Source of the DNA: Sphaerisporangium dianthi
GTDB taxonomy: Bacteria > Actinomycetota > Actinomycetes > Streptosporangiales > Streptosporangiaceae
Length of the DNA stretch: 64,000 nucleotides
Assembly: GCF_042654065.1 (NCBI RefSeq)
Contig: NZ_JBHSFP010000004.1
Location: 310,001 to 374,000 of the forward strand
Direction of reading: 5' to 3'
Notes under the pieces: generated by a model
The model's input: only the letters and a program-made list of their open reading frames with translations
Told to the model about the DNA's origin: nothing
Database searches by the model: none
Program-made: the position numbers and the translations under genes
In this document: piece after piece, positions 24,699 through 33,153 of the stretch
Position numbering within the stretch: position 1 is the stretch's first letter
Layout: each line of letters starts with the position of its first letter

Positions 24699-26585
24699 AT
24701 GAGTGACGACTGGGGAGAGAACCCCGATGACGGCTTTGCCCGCGCTGTCATCGCGAGCTCGCCCAATGCCGTCGTAGCCCTCGATCGTGATCTTAACGTA
24801 CTGGTGTGGAACCCCGCGGCGGAGCGCCTGTTCGGCTGGCCGGCGGGCGACATGACCGGGCGCAGGGCGCCGCTCGTCCCCGACGAGCTGGTGGCCGAGC
24901 ACAACGCGGTGCTGGAACGCGTGCGCACCGGCGGCCCGGTCTCCCTGCGGACCAAGCGGCTGCGCAGCGACGGCCGGCTGCTCGACGTCGGCGTGGACAT
25001 CAGCGCGCTGCGGTCGCAGGCCGGCGCGCTGCTCGGGTACGTGAGCGTCTACCACCCCGCGGAGAACGACGAGGCCGCCCGCGAGCGGGCCGCCCGCCGG
25101 GCGCGGCTCGTGCGGCGGCTCACCGACGTGGTGGGCGACATCAACGCCGAGCTGCAGCTCGAACCGGTGCTCGACCGCATCGCCGCGAGCCTGACCGAGC
25201 TGACCGGGGCGGACGCGGGCGGCTTCGTGCTGATCGAGGACGAGCGGCTGCGGGTGGTGAGCACCCACCGCCTGCCCGAGCGGCTCAAGGGCGCGACGGC
25301 CGACCTGCGCACCAGTCTGGTGGGCAAGCTGCTGCGCACCGGCAAGACCGTGCTGCTGGAGACCGGAGACCAGGCCGCGCTGGACGAGCTGATCTGGTCG
25401 GAGCTGCCGGGCCTGCACACCATCGCGCTCGGCGTCGCGGCGGTGGGCGGCCGCCCCTACGGCGCGCTGTACGCGCTGTTCGCCGAGCACAAGGCCGGCC
25501 ACATCGAGCTGGAGCTGCTGGAGCTGCTGGCGGGGCACGCCGGCATCGCGCTCGCCAACGCCATGGCCTATCAGGACGCGGTGCGGCAGCGGGCCCACGA
25601 GCGGGCCGTCGTCGACGCGAGCGCTGACGGCATCGCGGTGCTCGACGGGGGCGGGCACGTCACCCAGTGGAACCCGGCCGCCGAGGAGCTGACCGGCCTG
25701 CGGGCGCTCGACGTGATCGGCGGCCGGCCGCCGTTCCCGCTGCCCTCACCGGGCGAGAAGCTCACCACACAGCTCACCTCCGGCCGCTGGCTGGACGTGG
25801 TGAGCGCCGAGATCGGCGAGACAGCCGAGGTCGTGGTGGACTTCCGCGACGTCACAAGGGCCAAGGAGCTGGAGGAGGCCAAGGACCTCTTCCTCGCCAC
25901 GACCAGCCACGAGCTGCGCACGCCGATCACGGTCGTCCAGGGCTTCGCCAGCACCCTGGACGCGCGGTGGGACAAGCTGTCGGACGTGGAGCGGCGCTCG
26001 GCCGTCCGCACCATCGCCGAGCGGGCCCGCGACCTCGGCCGGCTCATGGACCACCTGCTGCTCGGCGCGCGGGCGGGCGGGGAGAAGTTCAAGATCCGCC
26101 TGGAGAGCTTCGACCTTGGAGAGCGCGTCCGCGCGGCGACCCTGGGCATGCCGGTGCTGTCGGACCGGCACCACGTCGAGGTGGACATCCCGGACGACCT
26201 GCCGCTCGTCGACGGTGACGCCCTCGCCACCGACATCCTGCTCGGCCAGCTGCTGGAGAACGCCTTCAAGTACTCGCCGGACGGCGGCCTGATCCGGGTG
26301 TTCGCCTGGCCGGAGGAAGGCCGGGTGGTTCTGGCGGTCGAGGACGAGGGGGTGGGCATCGCGCCGGAGGACCGCGAGCGCGTCTTCGATCGGTTCGTTC
26401 AGGCCGACAGCGGCGACCGCCGGCGCTTCGGCGGCGTGGGGCTCGGGCTCTACATCGCCCGCAGCCTCGCCCGAGCGCAGGGCGGTGAGGTGACCGCGCA
26501 TCCGCGCCCGGACGGCGGCACCAGAATGCGATTCGTTCTGGGAGTCGCCGGCGCCTATATCGGATCCGACACACCGAAGCGGTAA
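24699..26585 (+). CDS. PAS-GAF sensor histidine kinase
   Basis: A 628-aa soluble kinase with no membrane segment. A PAS domain (about 10-115, WNPAAERLFGW), a GAF domain (about 140-290), a second PAS (about 300-375, QWNPAAEELTGL), HisKA with phospho-acceptor in ATTSHELRTPITVV, and HATPase with N-box LLENAFKYSPDGG and G-boxes DEGVGIAPEDR and GVGLGLYIARSL. No response regulator is adjacent. CACGAT at 24686-24691 fits a -10 for a leaderless ATG at 24699. The signal is likely cytoplasmic (redox, gas or ligand). Confidence 0.9.
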   Translation: MSDDWGENPDDGFARAVIASSPNAVVALDRDLNVLVWNPAAERLFGWPAGDMTGRRAPLVPDELVAEHNAVLERVRTGGPVSLRTKRLRSDGRLLDVGVDISALRSQAGALLGYVSVYHPAENDEAARERAARRARLVRRLTDVVGDINAELQLEPVLDRIAASLTELTGADAGGFVLIEDERLRVVSTHRLPERLKGATADLRTSLVGKLLRTGKTVLLETGDQAALDELIWSELPGLHTIALGVAAVGGRPYGALYALFAEHKAGHIELELLELLAGHAGIALANAMAYQDAVRQRAHERAVVDASADGIAVLDGGGHVTQWNPAAEELTGLRALDVIGGRPPFPLPSPGEKLTTQLTSGRWLDVVSAEIGETAEVVVDFRDVTRAKELEEAKDLFLATTSHELRTPITVVQGFASTLDARWDKLSDVERRSAVRTIAERARDLGRLMDHLLLGARAGGEKFKIRLESFDLGERVRAATLGMPVLSDRHHVEVDIPDDLPLVDGDALATDILLGQLLENAFKYSPDGGLIRVFAWPEEGRVVLAVEDEGVGIAPEDRERVFDRFVQADSGDRRRFGGVGLGLYIARSLARAQGGEVTAHPRPDGGTRMRFVLGVAGAYIGSDTPKR

Positions 26586-26599
26586 CGAGCTGGTCACGG

Positions 26600-27172
26600 A
26601 TGACCGCACCTATTGTCGAATCTGCACAAGCAATGATCGCCGTGCGGTTTCCAGAACCATCGAACGGGGCATTTCGGTCGTACTGGGATGTGTTTTCCTC
26701 AGGGGGAAATGCAGGAGAACGGGGAAGTGAGGGCGTCGTGCTGTTGCCGTATGCGCCGACCAGCGTCGCCGTCGCACGCCAGCGTCTCAGCGCCGATCTC
26801 GAGACATGCGGAGTGTTCGCCGCGGCCATAGAGGACGCCGCCCTGGTGGTGAGCGAACTGCTGAGCAACGCGTTGCGTCACGCCCACCCGCTCCCATCAG
26901 GCCAGATCATGGCCACTTGGGAGTGGGCGGAGGACCACCTCGAGGTCACGGTGAGTGACGGGGGAGCGGCCACGGAGCCCCGCGCGGGCCGGCCGGCTCT
27001 TTCCTCGCTCGGCGGGCGAGGGCTCGGCATCGTCGAGTTCCTCGCCGAGCGCTGGGGGGTGCGTCATGACGGTGACGTGACCACGGTGTGGGCGGTCATC
27101 CACGCCCCGGTTGCTGTCCTTAATTCGCAAGTGAGAACGTCCGAAATAGGGGCGCTACGCGAGTGCGGCTAG
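26600..27172 (+). CDS. RsbW-like ATP-binding protein (HATPase_c_2)
   Basis: A 190-aa protein with the GHKL ATPase fold of anti-sigma-factor kinases: N-box VVSELLSNALRHA, G1 box VSDGG and G2 box GGRGLGIVEF. It starts 14 bases after the histidine kinase stop, so the two are probably cotranscribed. Such proteins in actinomycetes phosphorylate STAS antagonists or bind sigma factors; one STAS protein is encoded 5.4 kb downstream. The first about 45 residues are not conserved-looking, and the real start may be further in. Confidence 0.8.
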   Translation: MTAPIVESAQAMIAVRFPEPSNGAFRSYWDVFSSGGNAGERGSEGVVLLPYAPTSVAVARQRLSADLETCGVFAAAIEDAALVVSELLSNALRHAHPLPSGQIMATWEWAEDHLEVTVSDGGAATEPRAGRPALSSLGGRGLGIVEFLAERWGVRHDGDVTTVWAVIHAPVAVLNSQVRTSEIGALRECG

Positions 27173-28357
27173 ACGCTCCCTGCTGACCGGGCATGACATG
27201 CAGCGTGGACCTCCCCGGCCGCTGCCGAGTTCGCTGCCCGCAATTCGGATGACCTTGATCCCCGCGGCCTCCAGGCGGGCGTTGGTCTCGACGTTGCGCT
27301 CGTAGGCCACCGTCACGCGCGGGGCCAGGGCGAGGGTGTTGTTGCCGTCGTCCCACTGCTCGCGTTCGGCGGTGACCGGGTCGAGCCCTGTGTCGATGAC
27401 CTTCACCCGTTCGACCCCCATGGCCGCGGCGGCCGCCTCCAGGAACGGGCGGGGCTCGAAGACTCGCAGCTCGCCGCCCTCGGCGGAGGTCACCGTGTAC
27501 GCCTGGAGCGAATAGGCCACCGGCGGATACATGACCACGGTGTCCAGGTCCACCATCGTGCAGATGGTGTCCAGGTGCATGGTGGCGCGCTGCTGGGCGA
27601 TCGGCACCGCCAGGACGGTGTGCGCCAGCCCCGCGGCGAAGACCCGCCGGCACAATCGCTCCACCCCGGCGGGAGTCGTCCGCTCGCCGGTGCCCACGGC
27701 GATGACCCCGGGCGCCATCAACAGCACATCCCCGCCCTCGACGTGCTCCAGCCACGGCTCGTACAGGTGGTCGGTGCCGGAGAACCTCGGGTGGTAGGTG
27801 TAGATCAGCCGGGTCAGCAGGCTCTCACGGGTGCGGGCGGGCATGGCCAGGCTGGTCACGGCCACCCGGTCGCCGATCCACACGCTGGAGTCCCTGGTGA
27901 ACAGCAGGTTGGGCAGCGGGTCGATGACGAAGTCGTGCCGGTCCATCAGCTCGTACACAAGGCCCCGCCCGGTCTTCAGCTCCTCGCGGGCCAGGCCCGC
28001 GATCAGGGTCTGGGTGAGGTCCTCGGGGTGCAGCTCGGAAAGGTGGCGGCGCGCCAGCTCGGCGAGCCGGTCGCCGAGCTGGCGCTCCTGGAGCACGGCG
28101 CCGATGATCTCCTGCCGCCCTTCGTCGTACTCCAGCGTGTCCTGCAGCAGTTCGGTCAGGTAGAGCACCTCGACCCCGTGGTCGCGCAGTGCCTGCGCGA
28201 AGGCATCGTGCTCCTCCTGGGCCCTGCCGACCCACGGGATGCCGTCGAAGAGCAGCTTGTCGCTGTTGCGGGGGGTCAGCCGCTTGAGTTCGGCGCCGGG
28301 ACGGTGGAGCAGCACCGTCACCAGCCGTCCGACCTCGCTGTCGGCACCGTTCATCAT
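27155..28357 (-). CDS. arcA: Arginine deiminase
   Basis: A 400-aa guanidino-modifying enzyme converting arginine to citrulline and ammonia. Substrate and catalytic motifs are present: FTRDSSVWIGD, VEGGDVL, MHLDTICTMVD (catalytic His/Asp) and the C-terminal GGPRCMSCPVSRE with the nucleophile cysteine. The ATG at 28357 has GGGAGG five bases upstream. No arcB, arcC or arginine antiporter lies next to it, so it may act alone in nitrogen supply or stress. Its 3' end overlaps the convergent ATPase gene by 18 bases. Confidence 0.93.
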   Translation of the reverse strand: MMNGADSEVGRLVTVLLHRPGAELKRLTPRNSDKLLFDGIPWVGRAQEEHDAFAQALRDHGVEVLYLTELLQDTLEYDEGRQEIIGAVLQERQLGDRLAELARRHLSELHPEDLTQTLIAGLAREELKTGRGLVYELMDRHDFVIDPLPNLLFTRDSSVWIGDRVAVTSLAMPARTRESLLTRLIYTYHPRFSGTDHLYEPWLEHVEGGDVLLMAPGVIAVGTGERTTPAGVERLCRRVFAAGLAHTVLAVPIAQQRATMHLDTICTMVDLDTVVMYPPVAYSLQAYTVTSAEGGELRVFEPRPFLEAAAAAMGVERVKVIDTGLDPVTAEREQWDDGNNTLALAPRVTVAYERNVETNARLEAAGIKVIRIAGSELGSGRGGPRCMSCPVSRERLAALA

Positions 28358-28448
28358 TCGGACCTCCCGGTCGGCGCACTGTGTCCTCGCTTCCGGCATT
28401 CCACGTTAATGGTGTACAAACCCCCGCCGAGGCGCGAGGGTCGCCGTA

Positions 28449-29108
28449 TCAGGCGGGCCGGGGGTACAGGACCGTGCGCTCGGCCGCCGACCACGCCGTG
28501 CTGACCAGCAGGTACAGCCCCGCCGCGAGCGGCAGGAAGGCGGCCGCGAGAACGGTGCCGAACGGCAGCAGGCGGAGCACCCGCGGCCGCACGGTGTCGT
28601 CCATGCGCCGCCAGGTCACCCAGGCGACCACCGCCAGCAGCGCGAACAGCCCGGCGAAGACCAGGACGGGCACGCTGAACGGCCCGCTCGCCGCCAGCAC
28701 GGCGGCGAAGTGGTCGCCGAGCGGCACGCCGAGGGCGCTCTGCGCGAGCAGCAGGTTCGGATGGCCCGCGATCGTCGCCGAGACGAAGACGCGGTAGGTC
28801 ACCATGAAGAACGGCGCCTGGGCGAGGCCGGGCAGGAGGCCGGCGAACATCGAGGTCCCCTCGGCGGCGTACAGCTTCGAGGTCTCCCGCATGAGCCGCT
28901 CGGGGTCGCGGGCGTGCCGCTTGCGCAGCTTGTCCACCTGGGGCGCCAGGCGCAGGCGGGCCTTGTGCGCCTTCGCCTGCCGGAGGCTGAGCGGCACGAG
29001 CAGCAGGCGCACCGCGAGGGTGAACAGGACGATCGCCAGGACGGGGCCGGTGAGCGAGGTGATGGCGCTGATGAGCCGGTAAGCGGGGTCGATGACGGCG
29101 TCGAACAT
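28449..29108 (-). CDS. YidC/Oxa1-family membrane insertase, short paralogue
   Basis: A 219-aa insertase with five predicted helices. The first lies near residues 12-32, the cytoplasmic charged hairpin RQAKAHKARLRLAPQV follows, and further helices include PGLAQAPFFMVTYRVF. The length is typical of a second, non-housekeeping YidC. It helps insert membrane proteins independently of, or with, SecYEG. The ATG at 29108 is favoured by AAGGG seven bases upstream over an ATG nine codons earlier. Two tiny membrane proteins are encoded just upstream on the same strand and may be its clients or partners. Confidence 0.86.
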   Translation of the reverse strand: MFDAVIDPAYRLISAITSLTGPVLAIVLFTLAVRLLLVPLSLRQAKAHKARLRLAPQVDKLRKRHARDPERLMRETSKLYAAEGTSMFAGLLPGLAQAPFFMVTYRVFVSATIAGHPNLLLAQSALGVPLGDHFAAVLAASGPFSVPVLVFAGLFALLAVVAWVTWRRMDDTVRPRVLRLLPFGTVLAAAFLPLAAGLYLLVSTAWSAAERTVLYPRPA

Positions 29109-29124
29109 GGAAAAGCCCTTCGTC

Positions 29125-29163
29125 TGTGCGGACATGACACATTCGTCCGTGTGCGGACATGAC
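29125..29163. repeat. 14-bp direct repeat upstream of the YidC paralogue
   Basis: TGTGCGGACATGAC occurs at 29125-29138 and again at 29150-29163, a 25-bp period. The second copy is part of a palindrome, GTCCGTGTGCGGAC (29146-29159). It lies in the 108-bp gap between the DUF6412-type gene and yidC and could be an operator or leader structure. Confidence 0.6.
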
Positions 29164-29216
29164 GAAGCGCCCGTCCGGCGTCCGGCGGCGCCGGTGACGG
29201 ACCGGCGGGCAGGACG

Positions 29217-29489
29217 CTAGACGGGCGCGGGGCCGGATGTAGGGGCCCTGGGCCTGGGACGGCCGGGTGCGGCGGGGTGGCTGAGCCGGACGAACACCGC
29301 GTGCCCGGCCTGCGGGCGGGTGCCTCCGGCCACCGCCACGGCGGGCCGCACGGCCGGGCGCGCGAGCGCCCAGGCGAACAGGACCAGAGTGACGACGCCC
29401 ACCAGGCCGGCCGTCGCCAGCGTCCCCGGGCCCGTCTGACCGGCCAGGAGCTGTGCGAGGAGCGCGACGGTGGCGTGGAAGGCGGTCAT
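29217..29489 (-). CDS. Small membrane protein (DUF6412-like)
   Basis: A 90-aa protein with one or two N-terminal hydrophobic segments (about 5-45) and a basic, Pro-rich tail. I recognise it as the DUF6412-type protein often found beside a YidC paralogue in actinobacteria. Function is unknown. It follows the 55-aa gene with a one-base gap and precedes yidC by 108 bases, so a three-gene operon is likely. Confidence 0.68.
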   Translation of the reverse strand: MTAFHATVALLAQLLAGQTGPGTLATAGLVGVVTLVLFAWALARPAVRPAVAVAGGTRPQAGHAVFVRLSHPAAPGRPRPRAPTSGPAPV

Positions 29490-29490
29490 G

Positions 29491-29658
29491 TCACTTCGAG
29501 AGCTTGCCCATCACGGTGACCGCCGCCATGGCGACGGCGCCGATCACGGCGATGATCAGGAAGATCTTCAGGATGCCGGTGATGAGCGGGATGAGGAGCC
29601 CGAACACTACATAGAGTGCTAGGAGGACTCCGAGGATGGTGAGCACGATGCGGGCCAT
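29491..29658 (-). CDS. 55-aa very hydrophobic membrane protein
   Basis: A 55-aa frame beginning MARIVLTILGVLLALYVV, almost entirely membrane-spanning (two helices, about 3-24 and 29-51), ending GKLSK. It is first in the apparent operon with the DUF6412-type protein and a YidC paralogue. No ribosome site is obvious before the ATG. The uniformly hydrophobic composition and tight packing with the next gene argue that it is real. No function is known. Confidence 0.65.
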   Translation of the reverse strand: MARIVLTILGVLLALYVVFGLLIPLITGILKIFLIIAVIGAVAMAAVTVMGKLSK

Positions 29659-29949
29659 ATCCAGAAGGTACGTCGCACCGGGCCCGGCCGCGAGTCCTCC
29701 GCGATCTTTCCCCTGATCGTGACCTTCCGGGCGACCCGTGGCCCGGCCCGCGGCTCTTACGAAGTGATGACGAGAGTCGTGGCGCCGGCCCGATCGGATC
29801 TACCGTGAGGTGTCATTGTCCGCAGGGGAGCGGCCCGATTCGCGGTGCCGTCCGTTGTGCCGGTTTCAAAGAAGTCCAGGAAGCTCTTTCGGCCATTCCG
29901 GGTGCTTTATGGAAGTAAAATGTGACAAATTGGGCGAGGTGGGGGGCTG

Positions 29950-30678
29950 ATGACGAGCACCGCTTCGGCGCCTCGCATCCTCGTCGTGGACGACGACCCG
30001 ATGGTGGCCGAGGTCGTCGTGAAGTACCTGCAACGCGACGGGCACATCGTCGAGAGCGTCGGAGACGGGGCCGAGGCGCTGCGCAGGGCGCTCGCCGACC
30101 CGCCCGACCTGCTCGTCCTCGACCTCATGCTCCCCGGCATGGACGGCCTGCAGATCTGCAAGAGACTGCGGGAACGCTGGCCGGTCCCGGTGATCATGCT
30201 GACCGCGCTCGGCGAGGAGATCGACCGCGTCGTCGGCCTGGAGACCGGAGCCGACGACTACGTCACCAAGCCCTTCAGCCCCCGCGAGCTGGCGCTGCGC
30301 GTCCAGTCGGTGCTGAGGCGCGCCCGCGGCGCCCTGGTCACGTCGGGCACCGGGGTGCTGCGCGACGGCGATCTGCTCGTCGACGTGGGCGCCCACGAGG
30401 TGCGCCTGCGCGAGCGCGAGATCACCCTCACCGCCCGCGAGTTCGACCTGCTCGCCTACCTCATGCGCAACCCGCGCCAGGCTTTCAGCCGCGCCGCCCT
30501 GCTCGACCAGGTGTGGGGCTGGTCGTTCGGCGACACCTCCACGGTCACCGTCCACGTCCGCCGGCTTCGCGAGAAGATCGAACCGGACCCCGCCGCGCCC
30601 CGCCGCATCGTCACCGTGTGGGGCGTCGGATACCGATACGAACCCGTCGACGGCGACCCCGCGGAGGAGAGCCGGTGA
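29950..30678 (+). CDS. OmpR-family response regulator
   Basis: A 242-aa regulator with a receiver domain (about 8-125: acidic VVDDDP, phospho-acceptor in LLVLDLMLPGMDG, Lys in VTKPFSPRE) and a C-terminal winged helix (about 145-235, TAREFDLLAYLM and VTVHVRRLREKIE). A purine-rich GAGGTGGGGGG precedes the ATG. It overlaps its cognate kinase gene by GTGA. The promoter region is AT-rich for this genome (29880-29935). Confidence 0.94.
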   Translation: MTSTASAPRILVVDDDPMVAEVVVKYLQRDGHIVESVGDGAEALRRALADPPDLLVLDLMLPGMDGLQICKRLRERWPVPVIMLTALGEEIDRVVGLETGADDYVTKPFSPRELALRVQSVLRRARGALVTSGTGVLRDGDLLVDVGAHEVRLREREITLTAREFDLLAYLMRNPRQAFSRAALLDQVWGWSFGDTSTVTVHVRRLREKIEPDPAAPRRIVTVWGVGYRYEPVDGDPAEESR

Positions 30679-31802
30679 TCCTCGAGATCGTCGCCGTCAC
30701 GGGTGGCCTGGGACTGCTGATCGCCGGCCTGGGCATGGCGATCCTGCGGCTGCTGCGCGGCCGGTCGATCGGCGTCATGCTGGCCGTGGTGGCGGTCGTG
30801 ACCGTGGCCGCCACGCTCGCCGGAGTGGTCGCGATCACCATCGAGATGATCATCGACGGTCATCCCAAGAACGTCGTGCTCACCGTCGTCGCCGTCGCCG
30901 GGCTCGTGGGGCTCGGCGTCGCCCTGGCGGTCGCCCGGCAGGTCGTCGCTGCCAGCAGGAAGCTGGTCGCCGCCGTGGAGGCCGTGACCGCCTCCCGCGA
31001 CTACATCCCGCCCGCCGGTCCCCTCCCCGCCGAGCTCACGACCATCTCCGAGGCCCTGGACCAGGCCTACGGGCGGCTGCGTGAAGGGCGCGAGCGGGAG
31101 AGGGCCCTGGAGGGGGCGCGGCGCGAACTGGTCGCCTGGGTCAGCCACGACCTGCGCACCCCGCTCGCGGGCATGCGCGCCATGGTTGAGGCGCTCGAGG
31201 ACGGCGTCGTCGCGGACGCGGGCACCGTGCGCCGCTACCACAACCAGATCAGGCACGAGGTCGACCGGCTGTCGCACATGGTGGACGACCTGTTCGAGCT
31301 CTCGCGGATCCACGCCGGCACACTGCGGCTCTCGCCGCGCCGCGTCGGCGTCGGCGACCTGGTGGCCGACGCGCTCGCGGGCGTGGAGGCCCTGGCCAAG
31401 GCCAAGGGAGTGCGCCTGACCGGCGAGGCCGGGCACGTCCTGCCCGTCTACGCCGACGCGGACGAACTGGGACGCGCCTTGCGCAACCTCGTGGTCAACG
31501 CCATCAGGCACACGCCGGAGGACGGCGCGGTGGTCGTGCGGGTGGAGGCCGACGAGCGCATCGTGCGGCTGTCGGTGGCCGACTGCTGCGGCGGCATCCC
31601 GGAGGAGGACCTGGCGCGGGTCTTCGACGTGGCCTTCCGCGGCGAGGCCGCGCGCACCCCGGGCCCGGACGGAGGCGCGGGCCTCGGGCTCGCCATCGCC
31701 CGCGGCATCGTGGAGGCGCACGAGGGCGCCATCGACGTCGTCAACGAGGGACCGGGCTGCCGCTTCGAGATCAGGCTGCCCATATCGGAAGCGGCGACCT
31801 GA
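30675..31802 (+). CDS. Sensor histidine kinase, partner of the upstream response regulator
   Basis: A 375-aa membrane kinase starting at a GTG that overlaps the regulator stop. Three closely spaced membrane helices (about 2-22, 32-60, 68-95) leave almost no extracellular loop, so it may sense membrane or envelope state. A HAMP-like linker is followed by HisKA with phospho-acceptor in VAWVSHDLRTPLAG and HATPase with LVVNAIRHTPEDGAV, DCCGGIPEEDL and GAGLGLAIARG. No neighbouring target gene identifies the stimulus. Confidence 0.92.
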   Translation: MILEIVAVTGGLGLLIAGLGMAILRLLRGRSIGVMLAVVAVVTVAATLAGVVAITIEMIIDGHPKNVVLTVVAVAGLVGLGVALAVARQVVAASRKLVAAVEAVTASRDYIPPAGPLPAELTTISEALDQAYGRLREGRERERALEGARRELVAWVSHDLRTPLAGMRAMVEALEDGVVADAGTVRRYHNQIRHEVDRLSHMVDDLFELSRIHAGTLRLSPRRVGVGDLVADALAGVEALAKAKGVRLTGEAGHVLPVYADADELGRALRNLVVNAIRHTPEDGAVVVRVEADERIVRLSVADCCGGIPEEDLARVFDVAFRGEAARTPGPDGGAGLGLAIARGIVEAHEGAIDVVNEGPGCRFEIRLPISEAAT

Positions 31803-31827
31803 CCGAAACCCGCGACCGACGCCGCCG

Positions 31828-32373
31828 TCACCGGCTCGCGGTCACGGGACGGCCCGCCGAGGCGGCGCCGAGAAGGCCGGGCGCGGCGCCGCTGAGCAGG
31901 CCGGCCACGGGCACGTCGTGACGGGCGCCGGCGGCCGCGTCGCCGGACGCGGCGAGGTCACCCCGCGGGACGGCGAGCGGCAACGACTCCAGCGCCTCCG
32001 ACATGGCGCGGAACGTCGGGCACGGCCAGCGCCACATGCAGCTCCTGCAGCGCAGGATCGGATGGGCGGCGTCGCTGGTGATGCCGCCGGCGTCACGGGG
32101 CTGGTGCAGGTCGAGCAGGCGCAGGCCCAGCCCGGCGAAGCAGATCAGCTCTTCGCGCGCCGCCATGAGCAGGTCGAGGTCGTCGACCGTGAGCCGCGTC
32201 TTGATCGGGACGTAACCGTCCCGGTTGAGCAGCGACTGCAACGGAAGCGCGGCGGCCCCCCAGGCGCGCGCCCTGTCAGTGCGCGCGAGGATGCCTTCCA
32301 GCCGCTCGCGCATGCTCATTCGCTGGGGATCTTCGGGTATCTCACTGTTCATCGGCGCTGTCGGGCCCGTCAC
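31828..32373 (-). CDS. Uncharacterised protein with RCRSCMWRWPCP motif
   Basis: About 181 aa. The core has a helical segment with LPLQSLLNRDGYVPI and a striking motif LLDLHQPRDAGG followed by CRSCMWRWPCPTFRAM, in which three cysteines and a histidine could bind metal. The Ala/Gly-rich C-terminus is probably disordered. I have a sense of similar uncharacterised actinomycete proteins but know no function. The start is unclear: the GTG at 32373 lies 13 bases after AGGAGGG, and an ATG at 32352 is the alternative. It converges on the two-component system. Confidence 0.6.
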   Translation of the reverse strand: MTGPTAPMNSEIPEDPQRMSMRERLEGILARTDRARAWGAAALPLQSLLNRDGYVPIKTRLTVDDLDLLMAAREELICFAGLGLRLLDLHQPRDAGGITSDAAHPILRCRSCMWRWPCPTFRAMSEALESLPLAVPRGDLAASGDAAAGARHDVPVAGLLSGAAPGLLGAASAGRPVTASR

Positions 32374-32484
32374 ACTCCACGCCCGTCCCTCCTTCTCGAA
32401 GTGACGACCGGATGCGGAGGTTCCGGGCCTCCCCCCCTTCCGGCCGAGCCGGTGTCGCATAGCGTTAAGCTTTGCGTACGGAGC

Positions 32485-32510
32485 GTTTTCGTGAGACCGA
32501 AACGGGGAAC
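32485..32510. promoter_or_regulatory. Inverted repeat / alternative-sigma-like promoter upstream of the STAS gene
   Basis: GTTTTCG and CCGAAAC form an inverted repeat around TGAGA (32485-32503), followed by GGGGAAC. GTTT-N-GGGGAA also resembles the SigB/SigF type used by general-stress genes. It sits in the divergent gap before the STAS gene, so either reading is possible. Confidence 0.35.
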
Positions 32511-32569
32511 AAAGGGCGGACGACTCTTCGGTTATCGCGGTAGAGCGTGACCCGGGGCCGGTACGGCGC

Positions 32570-32575
32570 TAGTGT
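32570..32575 (+). promoter_or_regulatory. -10 element for leaderless STAS gene
   Basis: TAGTGT ends eight bases before the GTG at 32583 and no ribosome site intervenes. Confidence 0.45.
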
Positions 32576-32582
32576 GCCCGCT

Positions 32583-32933
32583 GTGGAGCTCAAGGTCTCG
32601 ACTCGATCACATGCCGGACACGCCATCCTGACGGTCGTCGGCGAAATCGACCTATATACCGCGCCTCGTCTCCAGGCGGAGTTCAGCCGCCTGCTGGAGA
32701 CCGGGCCCGACCGGGTCGTCATAGACATGTCCGGCGTGGAGTTCTGCGACTCCACCGGCATGAACGTCCTGCTGTCCGCGCTCAAGAGGATGCGAGAACG
32801 CGGCGGCGTGCTGGAGGTGGCCTCGCCGCGTCCCGCCGTCCGCAAGATCCTCCAGGTGACGGGCCTGGATTCGGTGTTCACCGTCCACGACACGATCCCC
32901 GCCGAACTGCTCACGGCCGAGCACCCCGGCTGA
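32583..32933 (+). CDS. STAS-domain anti-sigma factor antagonist (RsbV-like)
   Basis: A 116-aa single STAS domain with VGEIDLYTAPRLQ and the phosphorylatable serine in EFCDSTGMNVL. In partner switching, the unphosphorylated protein traps an RsbW-like anti-sigma kinase and frees a sigma factor. A GHKL kinase of that class is encoded at 26600 and a sigma factor at 59423, but pairing is not shown. I chose the GTG at 32583; upstream in-frame starts are at 32574 and 32547. Confidence 0.88.
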   Translation: MELKVSTRSHAGHAILTVVGEIDLYTAPRLQAEFSRLLETGPDRVVIDMSGVEFCDSTGMNVLLSALKRMRERGGVLEVASPRPAVRKILQVTGLDSVFTVHDTIPAELLTAEHPG

Positions 32934-33153
32934 CCGCGTCGTCACCTCACCCGCCGCCCGGACATCCAGGACGGACGGCGGTTCAGGCACGCGCCGACCC
33001 CGGCGACCGGCGCGACCGGGCGCCGGACGACCGTCACGGCAGGCGAGCCTCGCGCCGGATCACCGTTACGGCCCGGCGGCGAGTCTCGGGCCGGTCTCGA
33101 TTCGGTGCTAGCGTCGGTCGATCGTCACAAGGCAGCCGACCGGACGAGGAGCG

